Of a DNA stretch of 64,000 nucleotides, positions 33,941 to 45,619 are shown piece after piece. Numbering within the stretch: position 1 is the first letter of the stretch; the number at the start of each line of letters is the position of its first letter. The stretch spans positions 24,195 through 88,194 of the forward strand of contig JAKUCV010002337.1 in assembly GCA_028386065.3 (NCBI GenBank), written 5' to 3'. Position numbers and translations under genes: made by a program. The notes beneath the pieces were generated by a model. It ran no database searches. It was not told the origin of the DNA and saw only the letters and a list, made by a program, of their open reading frames with translations. The DNA is from Turnera subulata. Taxonomy: Eukaryota; Streptophyta; Magnoliopsida; Malpighiales; Passifloraceae.

Positions 33941-34775
33941 TGTTGGCCCAGATTGGCCTGAGGGGAGGGATGAATTAACGTTTCTCATTAATCGCGTACT
34001 TGGTTTCTGGTAAACCAGATGGTTTCTTTACAAACCACGCACTTTCATATCAGTCCGTACAGACAATCTAAATATTGAAAGAAAAAAGGCAAGAGATGAT
34101 CATACAACGATTTTAGAGTGGTTTCCCCTCACCAGGTATATCCACTACCTATAGGACCCTCTTTTAAGATTTCAAACACTCACTATAATTAGGTTTTTGC
34201 AGGTTCAACCTTAACCGTTCCAAGCTTTTACAAGAGCAGCTGTAACCTAAGCTTTTCACATGTCTTGCCTAAAAACTCCCCTTTCAATGGATTGTACACA
34301 AGTGTAAGCTTAAGATGAAGAACATAAGTGCAAGCACAAGTTTGCAGACTTAGAATCTCTCTCTAATATGTTGGGCTCATCTTCAAGGAAGCTTTGCCCT
34401 TCCTTATATAGAGCTTGAGTGAGTGGGAGTAGGTAGGGGCTCTCTCTCCAACGGCTAGTTGCACCAATAATGCTCCATGGATTGACCAAGATGCTCCACA
34501 AGTTGATGTTGGGTCTATTTTAGGAAGCCTACTCTCTTTGCAGCTCAATAACATAAAAACATTCCATTTTTAGCAATCCGGGACCATAGGTGAGGACCAC
34601 AATTGATAATTGAGCTGGAGGTGAGAGACAAGTGGTCTAGGTCTTCTTTTTTGTCTTGGACCACAGTCAGTAAGTAGTCGTTGAGGTGGTTGGGAGCTGT
34701 CTTCAATGCTGTGAGGACCACCATCCACTTGCGAAAGGACCACATGATCTTGACAACTACTTGTGGTTTCTTAAG
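33941..34775 (-). repeat. Partial SIRE-like LTR (copy L1)
   Basis: The left end TGTTGGCCCAGATTGGCCTGAGG is the LTR 3' terminus on the minus strand. The stretch matches 39690-40690 and 59412-60370 but is clearly more diverged. It stops at 'gtggtttctt', where gypsy coding sequence begins, so the U3 side is lost. Only the left flank (GTAGT) of a possible duplication remains. Confidence 0.7.
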
Positions 34776-36735
34776 AAGAAGCTGACCACGGCACCAGTGG
34801 TAATAGTACCGAAGCCAGGAGTGGAGTACGTGTTGTTTTGTGATGCATCAGGACTTGGTTTAGGAGCCGTACTGATGCAAAAAGGACGAGTGATTGCCTA
34901 TGCCTCTAGACAGCTAAGGACTCATGAGAGGAACTACCCAACTCATGATCTTGAGATGGCAGCTGTGATTTTGGCTCTGAAAATTTGGAGACACTACTTG
35001 TTTGGAGAGAAGTGTCGAATCTTCACCGACCACAAAAGCCTCAAGTACATCATGACTCAGAAGGAGCTTAACCTGCGACAAAGACGCTGGGTTGAGTTGC
35101 TTAATGATTACGATTATACTATTGAGTATCACCCAGGAAAGGCTAATGTGGTAGCTGATGCTTTGAGCCGGAGACAATCGGATCATGCCTCCACTAGTTA
35201 CTCGATGTTTTCAGTTATCGAGTTAAGAAAGTTGGGAGGTGACTTGACAGTGGATGATACAGGAGCTTTACTGGCGCACATGAGTGTCAAGTCCAACTTA
35301 AGAGGATGGATAGTGGAGTTACAAGATGAAGATCCCGATCTGGTCAAGCTAAAGGAAGGAGTAAGGAGTGGAAAAGAAGACAAGTTTCGTATAGTTGATG
35401 ATGGAGCACTGATGATTGGGAAACGGGTATGTGTTCCCAATGTCAGTAATCTGCATAGTCAGATCCTGGAAGAAGGTCATATGACGCCGTATGCGATGCA
35501 TCCTGAAAGCACCAAGATGTATCAGAACCTGAAGAGTCATTTCTGGTGGCCTCGTATGAAGAAGGATGTAGCAGATTATGACGCAATATGTATTACTTGC
35601 CAGTAGGTGAAAGCCAAACATCAGGCTCCAGCGGGCAAGATGAGATCATTGACAATACAGGAGTGGAAGTGGGAGATGATCACTATGGATTTTGTGATTG
35701 GTTTACCGATGACTCGGAGGCAACATGATGCTATTTGGGTCATCGTTGACTGATTAACAAAATCGGCTCATTTTCTCCCCATTCGCCAAACTGATACCAT
35801 GGACACATTGGCGGGGATGTATGTTGCTAAAATCGTGAGACTACATGGAATTCCAAAGTCTATAGTCTGAGACAGAGATCCCAGATTCACATCACGTTTC
35901 TGGAAAAGTTTACAAGCTGCTTTGGGAACCAAGTTGTGTTTCAGTACTGCTTTTCATCCTCAGACAGATGGACAGTCTGAAAGGACCATACAGACACTGG
36001 AGGACATGTTGAGGGCTTGCGCACTTAACTTCAGTGGGAGTTGGGGATAAGTATCTACCCTTGGCAGAGTTTGCATATAACAACGGCTACCATTCCAACA
36101 TTGGTATGCCACCTTTCGAGGCTCTCAATGGAAGGAAGTGTAGAAGTCCGGTATGTTGGGATGAAGAAGGTATGAGATTGATCATTGGACCGGATTTAGT
36201 CCAACAAACAGTTGACAAGATCCAGACGGTGAGACAGTGCATGAGATCTGCTCAGGATCGACAAAATAGCTATGCCGACAAACAACAACATGAGATGGTG
36301 TACAACGTTGGTGAGAAGGTTTTTCTCAGAGTTGCACCCTGGAAAGGTGTGATCAGGTTCGGCAAAAGAGGAAAGCTGAGTCCAAGGTATATCGGGCCAT
36401 ATGAGATCGTTGAGAGGATCAGACCTTTGGCTTACAGATTGTCATTACCTGAAGAGCTATCACGTATTCATGACGCGTTCCATGTCTCTATACTGAGGAG
36501 ATACCGATCAGATCCTAGTCATATTGTGACCCTAGTGGATGTTGAAGTGGCAGAAGATCTTACCTACACAGAAGTACCGGAACAGATTCTTGCCCGAGAA
36601 GTACGGCAGTTGCGGAACCGTACCATTCTTACGGTTAAGGTCAAGTGGAGTAAGCATTCCGCTAACGAGTCAACATGGAAATTCGAGGAGCATATGCAGT
36701 CCCAGCATCCGCATCTCTTCACCGGTTCAGAGTGA
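34776..36735 (+). pseudogene. 5'-truncated Ty3/gypsy pol of G3: RNase H, integrase, chromodomain
   Basis: The RT is missing; the frame enters just before RNase H (LKKKLTTAPV). RNase H carries [13 protein letters not shown], the ELAA-equivalent [20 protein letters not shown] and ADALSRR. The integrase has HHCC ([23 protein letters not shown]), MDFVIGL, DRDPRF and [13 protein letters not shown], then the GPY-like C-terminal domain (GKRGKLSPRYIGPYEIVERI) and a chromodomain-like end (VKVKWSKHSANESTWKFEE), which marks a chromovirus. Stops occur near 35605, 35750 and 35868, with a frameshift near 36045. A purine tract AAGGGGGGTAGAC precedes the LTR. Confidence 0.9.
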
Positions 36736-36770
36736 ATTTCGGGCACGAAATTCTTTTAAGGGGGGTAGAC

Positions 36771-39619
36771 TGTAACAACCCGGGTAAAAATTTATGTTTT
36801 TACCGGGACTGTAAAAAGCTTTGTACAGTAATTTACCATGTAAAAATAATCTTGGGTAATTATTTCAGGGTAAATTATGCATCGGATTCCGAAACCAAGC
36901 TATGTCCCATGTTCGGGATTTTTCTGCGGATTTTACGGACCAAAGTTGGAATTTTTCGGGTCCAGGAATCTCGAGAAAAGTCAGGTTTATCCTCGAGATA
37001 ACGGACCAGAAATAAATTCAAGGGGGTATTATAGTTATTTTCTGGTCCGGACGGGACACGACTGCATAATTGAATTATGCAGCCGCCTTTTTCCTGTGTG
37101 CATGTAAGGGCTTGTTCCCTCCTGTGAAGAACGTGACTCTGCGTTTTATTTTTGCTCATACCCATCTTCTCCTGCCTGCAGAAAAACCATCACCCAGTAT
37201 ACACTTGCCTACCCAGTACCATTTTTTCCTCATGCAAACCTTCACCTGCAAAGAACACCTACTGCAAATCCCACAACCAGCCTTCCTTTGTTTTAGTTTC
37301 TGCAGGACTCCCTACCACAACTCTTTTTGCCAAAACAAAACCAGAAACATAATAGTAATATAAAAAAAAAAGAAACAAGCTAAGAACAAAACAGCCACCG
37401 CCGACTGCCTCACCACCACACACCGCCACCGCCGACGCCTTCACCGTGACCAGCAACACCGCCACGCATGACACCACCACACCGGCGCCTTCCCCTCGAT
37501 GTTGCCGGCGTGACGCAGCGGTCGCTGTCCATCTTCGCTGCCCGACGCGCCATCAGTGGCCAGGACCCAACGGACGCCTTCCTTCTCCCCGCTGCAGCCG
37601 CCGCCGTCAAGCCCTGACTCCTGCTGCATCACGATCTGCAGATCGCCTCGCCTTCCTCCCCGCGTCAGCCTCTTAGCCGTCGCCTCCCTCGCCAGTGCCT
37701 CGTCACGTCGCCGTTGTAGCTTCCAAGGTGAGCAGCGGGTAGATGACGACCCGTCACACGCACCGGGTTGTGACCTCGGGTCGGGTTGACCCGGCGGGTC
37801 CGAGGGTTTTGGTCTCGTGGGTTGGGCTTGAGGCGCCTTGGTCTGGCCCTTGCACTTGGGCTTGGACTTGGGCTGTGCTATTTGGCCCAGTCCGGGAAAT
37901 AAATAAAAATAAATAAATAAAAAAATATATACATATTCCTGGAAAAATAATATTATAGGAAACACAAAAACTATATTTTCTGGAAATAAAAATAATTACT
38001 TTGTTATATTGAGGAGTTAAGAGATGCAATATACCTTATATACTTATAATTTCTAGATATATGCATATATATGATTATTTTTCTGAAAAAGTTAAAATAT
38101 GCAAATTATTTTAGGGAATAATATTTACATATATACTTATGGCGAGACAATTATAGCATGGTAATTAATTTGGAAAAAATATATATAATGAAAGTATTTT
38201 GGAAAAACTTAAGTAATGGAAATATTTTGGAAAGTACATACTTAAGGAAAATAAAAATGGAAAGGGTATTATCAAAGTAAATACTTACAGGAATAATATC
38301 CGGGTACAAGTATGGTATTATTTAGACACCTGAAAATAAATGGTGAATTATGATGATAATGGAAATAACCCGGGGAGTACCGAGTTGGCACAGTATTTAT
38401 TTTACGGCTTACAGTATTAGTCTAGCATTTGCATATCATCTTATGTGTGCATATATTATTGTTTGATATAGGAATTGATAACGAGCAGTACCCCGAGGAG
38501 CCTGAGCCGGGACATTTCGAGGACTTTCAGGAGTAGGAAATCGGCTAAGGTGAGGATAAGTAAATATTTATATACTGCCCGTAGTACCAAGTTGCTGTTT
38601 GTTAATTATGTGTGTTATATGCTTGAATAATTCTTTGTGGCTGTGAATGGCTTTTGTTGAAAATAATGCTATTATTGTTGTTATTGTTGATATTGGAATT
38701 GTTAGTAAAGTAAGTCTGTTACTTTTATTGTTGACTGTGAGGATTGTGTGAGTTGAGTACCGGGGGTACTGGTATGAGATAACAAATGGGATAAGTTGTA
38801 TTATCCAGACGAGCGGAGAGGTCGTGAGCCTGCTCGGGGTAATGAAATAATGGAAGGGTAATAGTATCATAGTAACTAGTTGAGAGAGGAGAAATAATAA
38901 AACTGGATACACTTAGACATCTAGTAAGTCACAGTTAAATATTGGAACAGCCAGATGGTAGTCTTATTTTTATGGTGTTGGGGGAGAAGGTGCTTGGGGT
39001 CTGCTCCCTGTCTGTGCCAAATATACGTGGAGGTACCAGGGCGGGGTCCACTGGCTAGCTAGCTTGACTACCAGGCGACGGCCACCATTTAACTGGTGAT
39101 AGGGGCCCTAATAATAAAATTGGTATAGTGTGTCTAGAATCACAGAGTGTGTTGTTTGAGGTTCGTGAGAACCTTAATTATTTGCTGTTGATGTGACTTG
39201 ATTATTGACGGTTGCTTGTATATGTATATTTGCTTATGGATTTTACCCGGTGAGCACTTCGGGCTCGCCCCTCGCCTGCGTGACCTAGTCGGATAGTTTG
39301 ATTGTGCGTAGCTCGGGTACGTTTGAGGCAAGCTGTGGCACACCCTATGCCAGGCCCGGATCCATCCTGCGTTGCATCATGTCCATATTGTTGTTTATTG
39401 TTGTGTTGTATTAAGACTTCCGCTGCTTGCATTTTACTACTCAGTTCTGATGCTTGTTGTAATAATGTTCCCGTGTCGGGACGAGTACTGTTGTTGTATT
39501 ATGTACTGTCATTGTATTATTACTGTTGGTTTGTGATATTTACCACTGTGGATACTGTAATAGTATATGGTCCCACGTGTTTACTGTGTATAACGGTAAA
39601 TACGGATCGGGGCGTTTCA
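36771..39619 (+). repeat. 3' LTR of G3 (2849 bp)
   Basis: TGTAACAACCCGG to GGGGCGTTTCA, directly after the G3 purine tract. It has a GC-rich UTR-like stretch (37380-37730) ending in a splice-donor-like CCAAGGTGAGC (37723-37733), then AT-rich sequence, then an exon-like 64 bp after TTTGATATAG (38472-38535). The overall plan resembles the 3.3 kb LTR at 12230. No gene is claimed. The right end abuts a C2 LTR that has lost its last bases. Confidence 0.82.
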
Positions 39620-39627
39620 GCCTCAGA

Positions 39628-39691
<64 letters not shown>

Positions 39692-40858
39692 GGGGGGGTA
39701 GGAGGGGTTGGTGAATCAGGCTACCCCTTAATCGCGTATGGTTTTTGGGTTAGTTTCAGACAAACCAAATGGTTTCGTCACAAACCACTTACCCGCAAAA
39801 CAAACAAGCAGAAATATAAGAGTGCAGAAAGAAGAAAGGATGGCATAGTGATTTATAGTGGTTCCCCCTCAGCAGGTACCTCCACTACCTAAAGGACCCT
39901 CCTTTAGGATTTCAAACTCTCACTAACTTAGGCTTTTGCGGGATCAACCTCAACCTATTACAGAAACCAAGCTTTTGCAGGCTAAGCTCTAACCTTTACA
40001 CGAAACAAACTTTTGCAGGCTAAGCTCTAACCTTTACAAGTTTTTTCCAGGCTAAACTCTAACCTTTCCTCAATTCTAATCCTAGATTTGAGATCCCAGC
40101 AAAACTACACACTAGTCTTGCCTAAAACACTACCCTTTGAAACAACTTGGAGAACAAGAATAAGCACAAGTGTAAGCTCAACAAATATCTCAGGTGTAAG
40201 CACAAATGCAGAATTCAAAGCAATTTTCAAATTGGCTGGGATGCTTTTCCAAGAAGCATTCCTCTTCCTTATATAGAGCTTGAGCAAGTGGGAGTAGGTA
40301 GGAAGATCTTCATCCAACGGCTCTAAAGTACCCACCAATTCTTCATCCAACGGCTATGTGGTACAAATCAGTCTTCAGAGTTGACTCAATAATCCACTAG
40401 CTGGTGTTGGGTTCATTTCAGAAAGTCCACTCTCTTTGCAGCTTAATTAGTTGAAAACAATCTATTTTTGGCAATCCGGGACCATAAGTATGGACCACAA
40501 TTGATAATTGAGCTTGGAGGAGAGAGATAAGTGTTGCAGGTCTTCATCTCTGCCATGGACCACTTTCTCTACCCGTTGGAGTAGTTGGGGGTTGAGGTTT
40601 AATGCTGTAAGGACCACCTGGGCCACCAGCAACTTGCAGCAGGACCACTTCTGATGTTGACAGTAAAGTGTGGTTTCTTCCGGAAACCAAGTCCGTGGTT
40701 TTTGTGTGGTTCTTGTACGAAACCACGTTGCATATCAATCAACACAAATATATACAAACATCTCACCAAGTTTGTTAATCATCAAAATCAATATACAATT
40801 ATTCACTAAACATGATTAGTCATTAATAATCCTTATTAAGCTCATGTTTAGGTCATCA
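39620..40858 (-). repeat. 3' LTR of C2 (SIRE-like), copy L2
   Basis: On the minus strand it begins TGATGACCTAAACATG, right after a purine tract, and is closely similar to 59312-60551. The last ~18 bases of its 3' end are missing where the G3 LTR joins. A long G run sits at 39630-39690. Confidence 0.85.
39630..39690 (+). repeat. Poly-G homopolymer, 61 nt
   Basis: Uninterrupted G run followed by T and seven more G. It lies at the same LTR position as the 80 nt run at 59333-59412. Confidence 0.95.
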
Positions 40859-40873
40859 ATCTCTCCTTTTTTA
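40859..40873 (-). other. Polypurine tract of C2
   Basis: Minus strand TAAAAAAGGAGAGAT directly upstream of the LTR start TGATGACC; the normal plus-strand priming site. Confidence 0.75.
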
Positions 40874-41441
40874 TGATGACAAACATTGTGTTGATTTCTA
40901 CAAAAACCAGGGTCAGTTAAGATAACACTTCATATAAGTACACTCCCCCTAAATTATTACTTCCCCTATATCAAACATTTATGTGCTTTAAGCACCATTG
41001 CCTAGTCTGCTTAGCCAAAATACTCCCCCTGCGAATAGCATCACCTTGCAAGTAATATTTAACAGAGTATAGCGAGTATAGCGCAGCAAGAAATACTTGA
41101 TTATAATTCAAAGTAATTCATAATCAAATTAAATCCAAATTTTTCTCCCCCTTTTGGCATCAACAAAAAAATTATGGGTAAAGAGTAGTATAAGAGACAA
41201 GATTAGTGCAATAGGAGCATAAGATTAATATTCATAAGATAAGATAATAATGAGATAACAGAACCAAAGATCCGAGAGGGTCAACCTAACAAAGTTCAGA
41301 ACCAAATAACAAACCATGATAAGAACCAATATAAGAACCAGCAATAAACCAACATAAAAACCAAATAAGGAACCATGCATGAAACCATGAAGTACACAAA
41401 ATGCAAATGCATGTCCTAGGGGCATTAGGCAGTTGAGTGCA
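40874..41441 (-). other. 3' untranslated region of C2
   Basis: Between the ORF3 stop and the purine tract. No coding potential seen; low-complexity 'aaccaaataaggaacca' words at 41290-41400. Confidence 0.5.
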
Positions 41442-42761
41442 TCACTCATCATCAGAATCAGACTCAGCAAGAAGAGAGGTAATATGGTCTGGAGAATCCA
41501 TCACTTTATCCTCTAGATCATTGATATGCTCTTGGATTTCCTCCAAGGTACCCTCAGTACCATCCATCCGAACAATCAGATAATCCATTTGAGAGGTTTT
41601 GCCCTTTGTCTTCTTCACAACAGCAAATTTCCCTTCTGCATCAGGCGTGATACATATTTTGGACAGAGTTTGAGAACTGATTTAAACAGGGTTCTCGGGT
41701 TCGTCCACCTCAGAAGGAGTCTTGGAAAATTTTTGGGCCAGAAGTGTGATTAAGCCTCCGAGACATGGCACCTTGCATGTGGCCATATGATGCAGGATAA
41801 GTGTCCCATAACAAATTGGGGTCCTCTTCGGGATGCAAGCTAGAGTCCATTGATCACAGAATTTGATGGTGGATTGATGATATGGTCGGGGTAAAACCAC
41901 CCTGGTGAGCATGTACATCAGAACTCGATGCTGAGGAGACAGAGTTCTGTACTTGCCTCTTCGATTGGAGGATCCAAAAAAAATCTTGTTGGCTTCAGTG
42001 TCAGTAGGAGTCCCTTTGTGATGCTTCTCATAATCATAGACAACCTTAAGCTTCCCAAGCTTGAGCTTAAGCACTTCAATGACGTCATCAGCAGTGATCT
42101 TTACCGTTTTGCCCTTGATGCTGGTTGTAATGGGCTTGGTAGCACCAAATGCATTGTGGTTGACTTTAGATTCTTGTAGAACACCCTTGTCATAGTCTTG
42201 TATGCCTTGGCTTTGAGAGTTGCCACAAAGCCAAGATTAACCTTCTTCAGAATTTGTGACACACCAAGTTCCTCAAAGTCTTCCATCACCACAGGGTGTG
42301 ATGAATAGAATGAAGAAGTCTTAACTTTGCGCTTCTTCTTAGCCGATTTAGGATCTGCTTTGGCCTTTTTCTTTGGTGGTCTGGCAGGAGTTTCTTCATC
42401 ATCTTCTTGGTCATCATCTTCTTCAATGTCATGGCCATCATCATTATCATCATTGTTGCCGTCATTATTGTCATTATCAGAGCTCTTTTTGTCTTCTTCA
42501 TCATCATTGTCACCTTCAAAGTCCGAGTCATTGTCAGATTCATCACTTCTTTTTCTCTTCTTTGAAGCCTCTGAATCATCAGATGCCTCTACCTCAGACT
42601 TGCCATCCTCTGACTCATTCTCTGATTCATCTTCTGGCTCTGGTTCACGTTCAGGTTCAGGTTCACCGACTTTTCTCTTTCCTTCAGCCTTGGATATTGG
42701 TTTTGGGGTTGGTTTCTTTGAAACCACCTCAACAGTTGGTTCCTGAATGGAAATCCCAGTA

Positions 42762-43199
42762 TGTGACACCCCGGGGTCTATGAGGGCGGGAAGTGTACGC
42801 CGGTGCCGGGTTGAGCATGGACAAGGAGCGGCTTCTGGCAGGCTTCTAGATGGAGGGGCACGGGAATGAACCGATCCACACCGGAATAGGAGAGATCCTG
42901 AGACTGTGTAGGGATGGCTCTGCACAGTTAGAGCGATTTCGAGGTTGTACAGGTATGGGACTGTACAATTGAGAGTAGCTTAAGTGGTTTGATGGGTACT
43001 AACTATATCAACAAGGTGCACCTACCTTTTCGGTGCTCATTATAGAAAAACTCCAAAGTTAAACGTGCTTGACTTGGAGCAATTCTAGGATGGGTGACCT
43101 CCTGGGAAGTTTTCCCTGGAAACGTGCGAGTGAGGACAAAGCATGTTGGAAAGGTCCCGTGTTGTTCTGTAGTGACAGTCGACAAGCCGGGACGTTACA
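42762..43199 (+). repeat. Left LTR of the Cassandra TRIM
   Basis: 438 bp; the 5S-like part is about 43012-43115. Shorter than the 494 bp Cassandra-type LTRs at 15613 and 30431 by one internal deletion of about 55 bp. Confidence 0.88.
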
Positions 43200-43274
43200 G
43201 TTGGTAGCGGAGCTCCAGGACTCCTCTAGTACGATGCAGGGTTCGGGGACAAACCTAGCGGAAGCTGGTGGGCC

Positions 43275-43706
43275 TGTGACACCCCGGGGTCTATGAGGGC
43301 GGGAAGTGTACGCCGGTGCCGGGTTGAGCATGGACAAGGAGCGGCTTCTGGCAGGCTTCTAGATGGAGGGGCACGGGAATGAACCGATCCACACCGGAAT
43401 AGGAGAGATCCTGAGACTGTGTAGGGATGGCTCTGCACAGTTAGAGCGATTTCGACGTTGTACAGGTATGGGACTGTACAATTGAGAGTAGCTTAAGTGG
43501 TTTGATGGGTACTAACTATATCAACAAGGTGCACCTACCTTTTCGGTGCTCATTATAGAAAAACTCCAAAGTTAAACGTGCTTGACTTGGAGCAATTCTA
43601 GGATGGGTGACCTCCTGGGAAGTTTTCCCCGGAAACGTGCGAGTGAGGACAAAGCATGTTGGAAAGGTCCCGTGTTGGTCTGTAGTGAGAGTCAACAAGC
43701 TGGGAC
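43275..43706 (+). repeat. Right LTR of the Cassandra TRIM
   Basis: 432 bp, nearly identical to the left LTR, sharing its internal deletion; the 5S-like part is about 43526-43632. Near identity suggests a fairly recent insertion. Confidence 0.88.
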
Positions 43707-44756
43707 CCTCAGTTGCCGCTTCCTTTTCTTCTGTCTAGTACCCTCAGTTGGTTCCTAAATGGTGGTGATTGACTCTGAAACAATCGTCTTCTTTTGTGTC
43801 TGAGTTGGTTTCTCAGAAACCACAGGATTCTTTTCAACCGTAGAAGCAACAGCTTCTCTGCTTACAATCAGCACAGTCGCCATCAAACCTTCTTCATCCT
43901 CTTCTTGCTCTTGTTGTGGCAGATTGAGATCAATGGTGTGAGTCTGTTCTGGTGGTGGCATGGTTTTGGTAGGAGAAACTATAGCTGAAACCACATCCAG
44001 AACCACTTTCGAAACCAAGTTGGTCTTATCACCAACTTCTTGACTTTCCTGAGTAATATCTGGCAGTTCACGTCCTTCACGCAGTGCTTTATAGCAGGCT
44101 TCCTCTTCTTCTTCAGAGGGTTTTCAAATAAGAGTTTCTGGAGGAGTATAGCCTTTAATGATGAAATCTGAGATCATATCCCCAAATTCTGCTCTTTTTA
44201 TTTAATGAAATAGCTTGGGATCATGACCAGGTGGTGGTATTATATGCTTAACAAAGCTGTCAATCATGGATGTGACTAAACTAGGGGTAAGCACAGGAGT
44301 TTCTTCTGTAAGTATAGTGGATTTGCTAGCACTAGGCTTTTCAATAGGTGCATGTGGGATAGGTATGGTTTTCTCACTGTCTTCAGGTGTAGGAACACGA
44401 TAATTGATAGGATCTGAACATAAATAGTCTGGTTGGAGTATTTTACTAGAATGAGATGCTTTAAGCCAAGAGGGTTGGGAAGAGCCTTTAGGAGCAGCGC
44501 TCTTCTTCGTGGTTGGCCAAGCCTCACGATCAGCCCAAACCATTCCAGTTATCTTCTAAGCTTCTTGCTTCTCCCAAGCCTCTTTGAATTTATCAGACCC
44601 TTCAACACTTGCTTCATCCAAAGACTTCTGTTCAAGCACCATTTTGAGGTGTGCAAGCTTGGCAGCCTCAATGTCTTCACGACTTTGTGGCTTTGATTTG
44701 GAAGTGTTTGAGGAAGAAGAGGTTTGCTTAGAAACATTCTTCTTAGACTTAGCCAT

Positions 44757-45619
44757 TTTGGAGTTTCTTTTTCTCATTTTGCAGGAGTTTGTGTTTGGGC
44801 TTGAGAGCAACTCAGGTTTGGAAGAGAAAAGCATTGAGAAACAGAGTTGTGAGTGAATGGAAGTTGTATTGAGGAAGGAGAGTAAAAAGGGTTTAAAAAG
44901 AGGTGGATGTAACTGGTTAAGGGAAGTGGATTATTGGAGAGAGAGTGGCAAAGGAATCGGAACAGATCACGGTTGGAAGTAACGGTCAAATGCATTTAAT
45001 TCTTCCTCCACCTTTTCAGCTTTTGTCGGGTATACCCCACCGTGGTCCCCCACTTTTTGAATCATTTGGACCACTTTGACCTTGAGCTTATACCAACAGA
45101 GATTCTGTGATTAACTCCACATGATATCTTCTTTTTGACTTTCCCAAAAGGCTCAGATTTGCTTCCTCAACTTGCCAAAATTCCACTATCTACTGAGTAA
45201 TGACTATTGGACATTTAGTTTTTCCCAAAAACCAAGTTGCCTTCTATCCACAATCTGACAGCTTCCCAGGCGCCCAAAATTCAAATAATTTTCATTTAAA
45301 TCCATCAGAGACCTTCTGAATTAGAATTCCCGCCTGAAGAGATGCTTTTGTCCATCGGGTAATGACTGCAGGTTATTTCTCAAAAACCAAAACTGCCTCC
45401 GTTCTTCCATTTTGCCTTAACTGATGATCATAATGTCTCAATATATTCCTCATATGCCAGTATGCATTGTGAATATGTGTGTAAGGTATTATGAATGCAA
45501 TAAAACTAATATGGTCATGTATGCACATAATAAAAGGATGCATGGTTTGTTCAAAGACCAAGTATTAAACCATGTATGAAACTAAGCATAAAACCAAGTA
45601 TCAAACCAAGTAAGCATAA
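44757..45619 (-). other. Spacer between pol and ORF3 of C2
   Basis: No coding sequence recognised. It probably contains the untranslated leader or splice acceptor used for ORF3, but no site can be assigned. Confidence 0.4.

Larger units (their letters stand above)
42762..43706 (+). mobile_element. Cassandra TRIM element
   Basis: A complete small element: LTR 42762-43199, 75 bp internal segment 43200-43274 (primer site TTGGTAGCGGAGC), LTR 43275-43706. Both LTRs start TGTGACACCCCGGGG. The first ends GACGTTACA; the second lacks its last bases. It codes for nothing. Each LTR has the 5S-like region with box A-like AGTTAAACGTGCTTG and box C AGGATGGGTGACCTCCTGGG. It inserted into ORF3 of C2. No clean target duplication is visible because the right end is eroded. 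Confidence 0.9.
41442..44756 (-). pseudogene. ORF3 of SIRE-like element C2 (plant transposon-protein domain, acidic), split by a TRIM
   Basis: An extra gene downstream of pol, start MAKSKKNVSKQ at 44756. The N-terminal part is Lys/Ser-rich. The middle is a strongly acidic low-complexity stretch (about 42650-42400, Glu/Asp/Ser/Asn runs) next to a basic PPKKKAKADPKSAKKKRK segment that looks like a nuclear signal. The C-terminal part (about 42340-41680) resembles the 'putative plant transposon protein' domain: FYKNLKS, VIEVLKLKLGK-like, LSPQHRVLMYMLTRVVLPR and LILHHM. The tail, in another frame, ends ESDSDDE with stop at 41442-41444. Extra ORFs after pol are known in SIRE-type elements; the function is unknown. 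Breaks: a stop at about 44553, stops near 44200 and 44125, the TRIM at 42762-43706, and frame changes near 42080 and 41683. Confidence 0.75.

Noticed and set aside
37441..37965. GC-rich open frames in the G3 LTR (also 12839-13135 and 24667-24963)
   Set aside because: They lie in UTR-like LTR sequence, on either strand, with no family resemblance; kept only as a splicing observation.
39302..39892. Open frame with a long poly-glycine stretch, also at 59271-59504
   Set aside because: It is only the G homopolymer read in frame, within LTR sequence. No start context or conservation supports a protein.
42286..42783. Overlapping Ser/Asp- or His-rich frames on both strands
   Set aside because: Shadows of the acidic stretch of ORF3 read in other frames.
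41442..44756. A retroviral-type envelope gene
   Set aside because: The position fits an env-like ORF, but no signal peptide, transmembrane helix or cleavage motif is visible.
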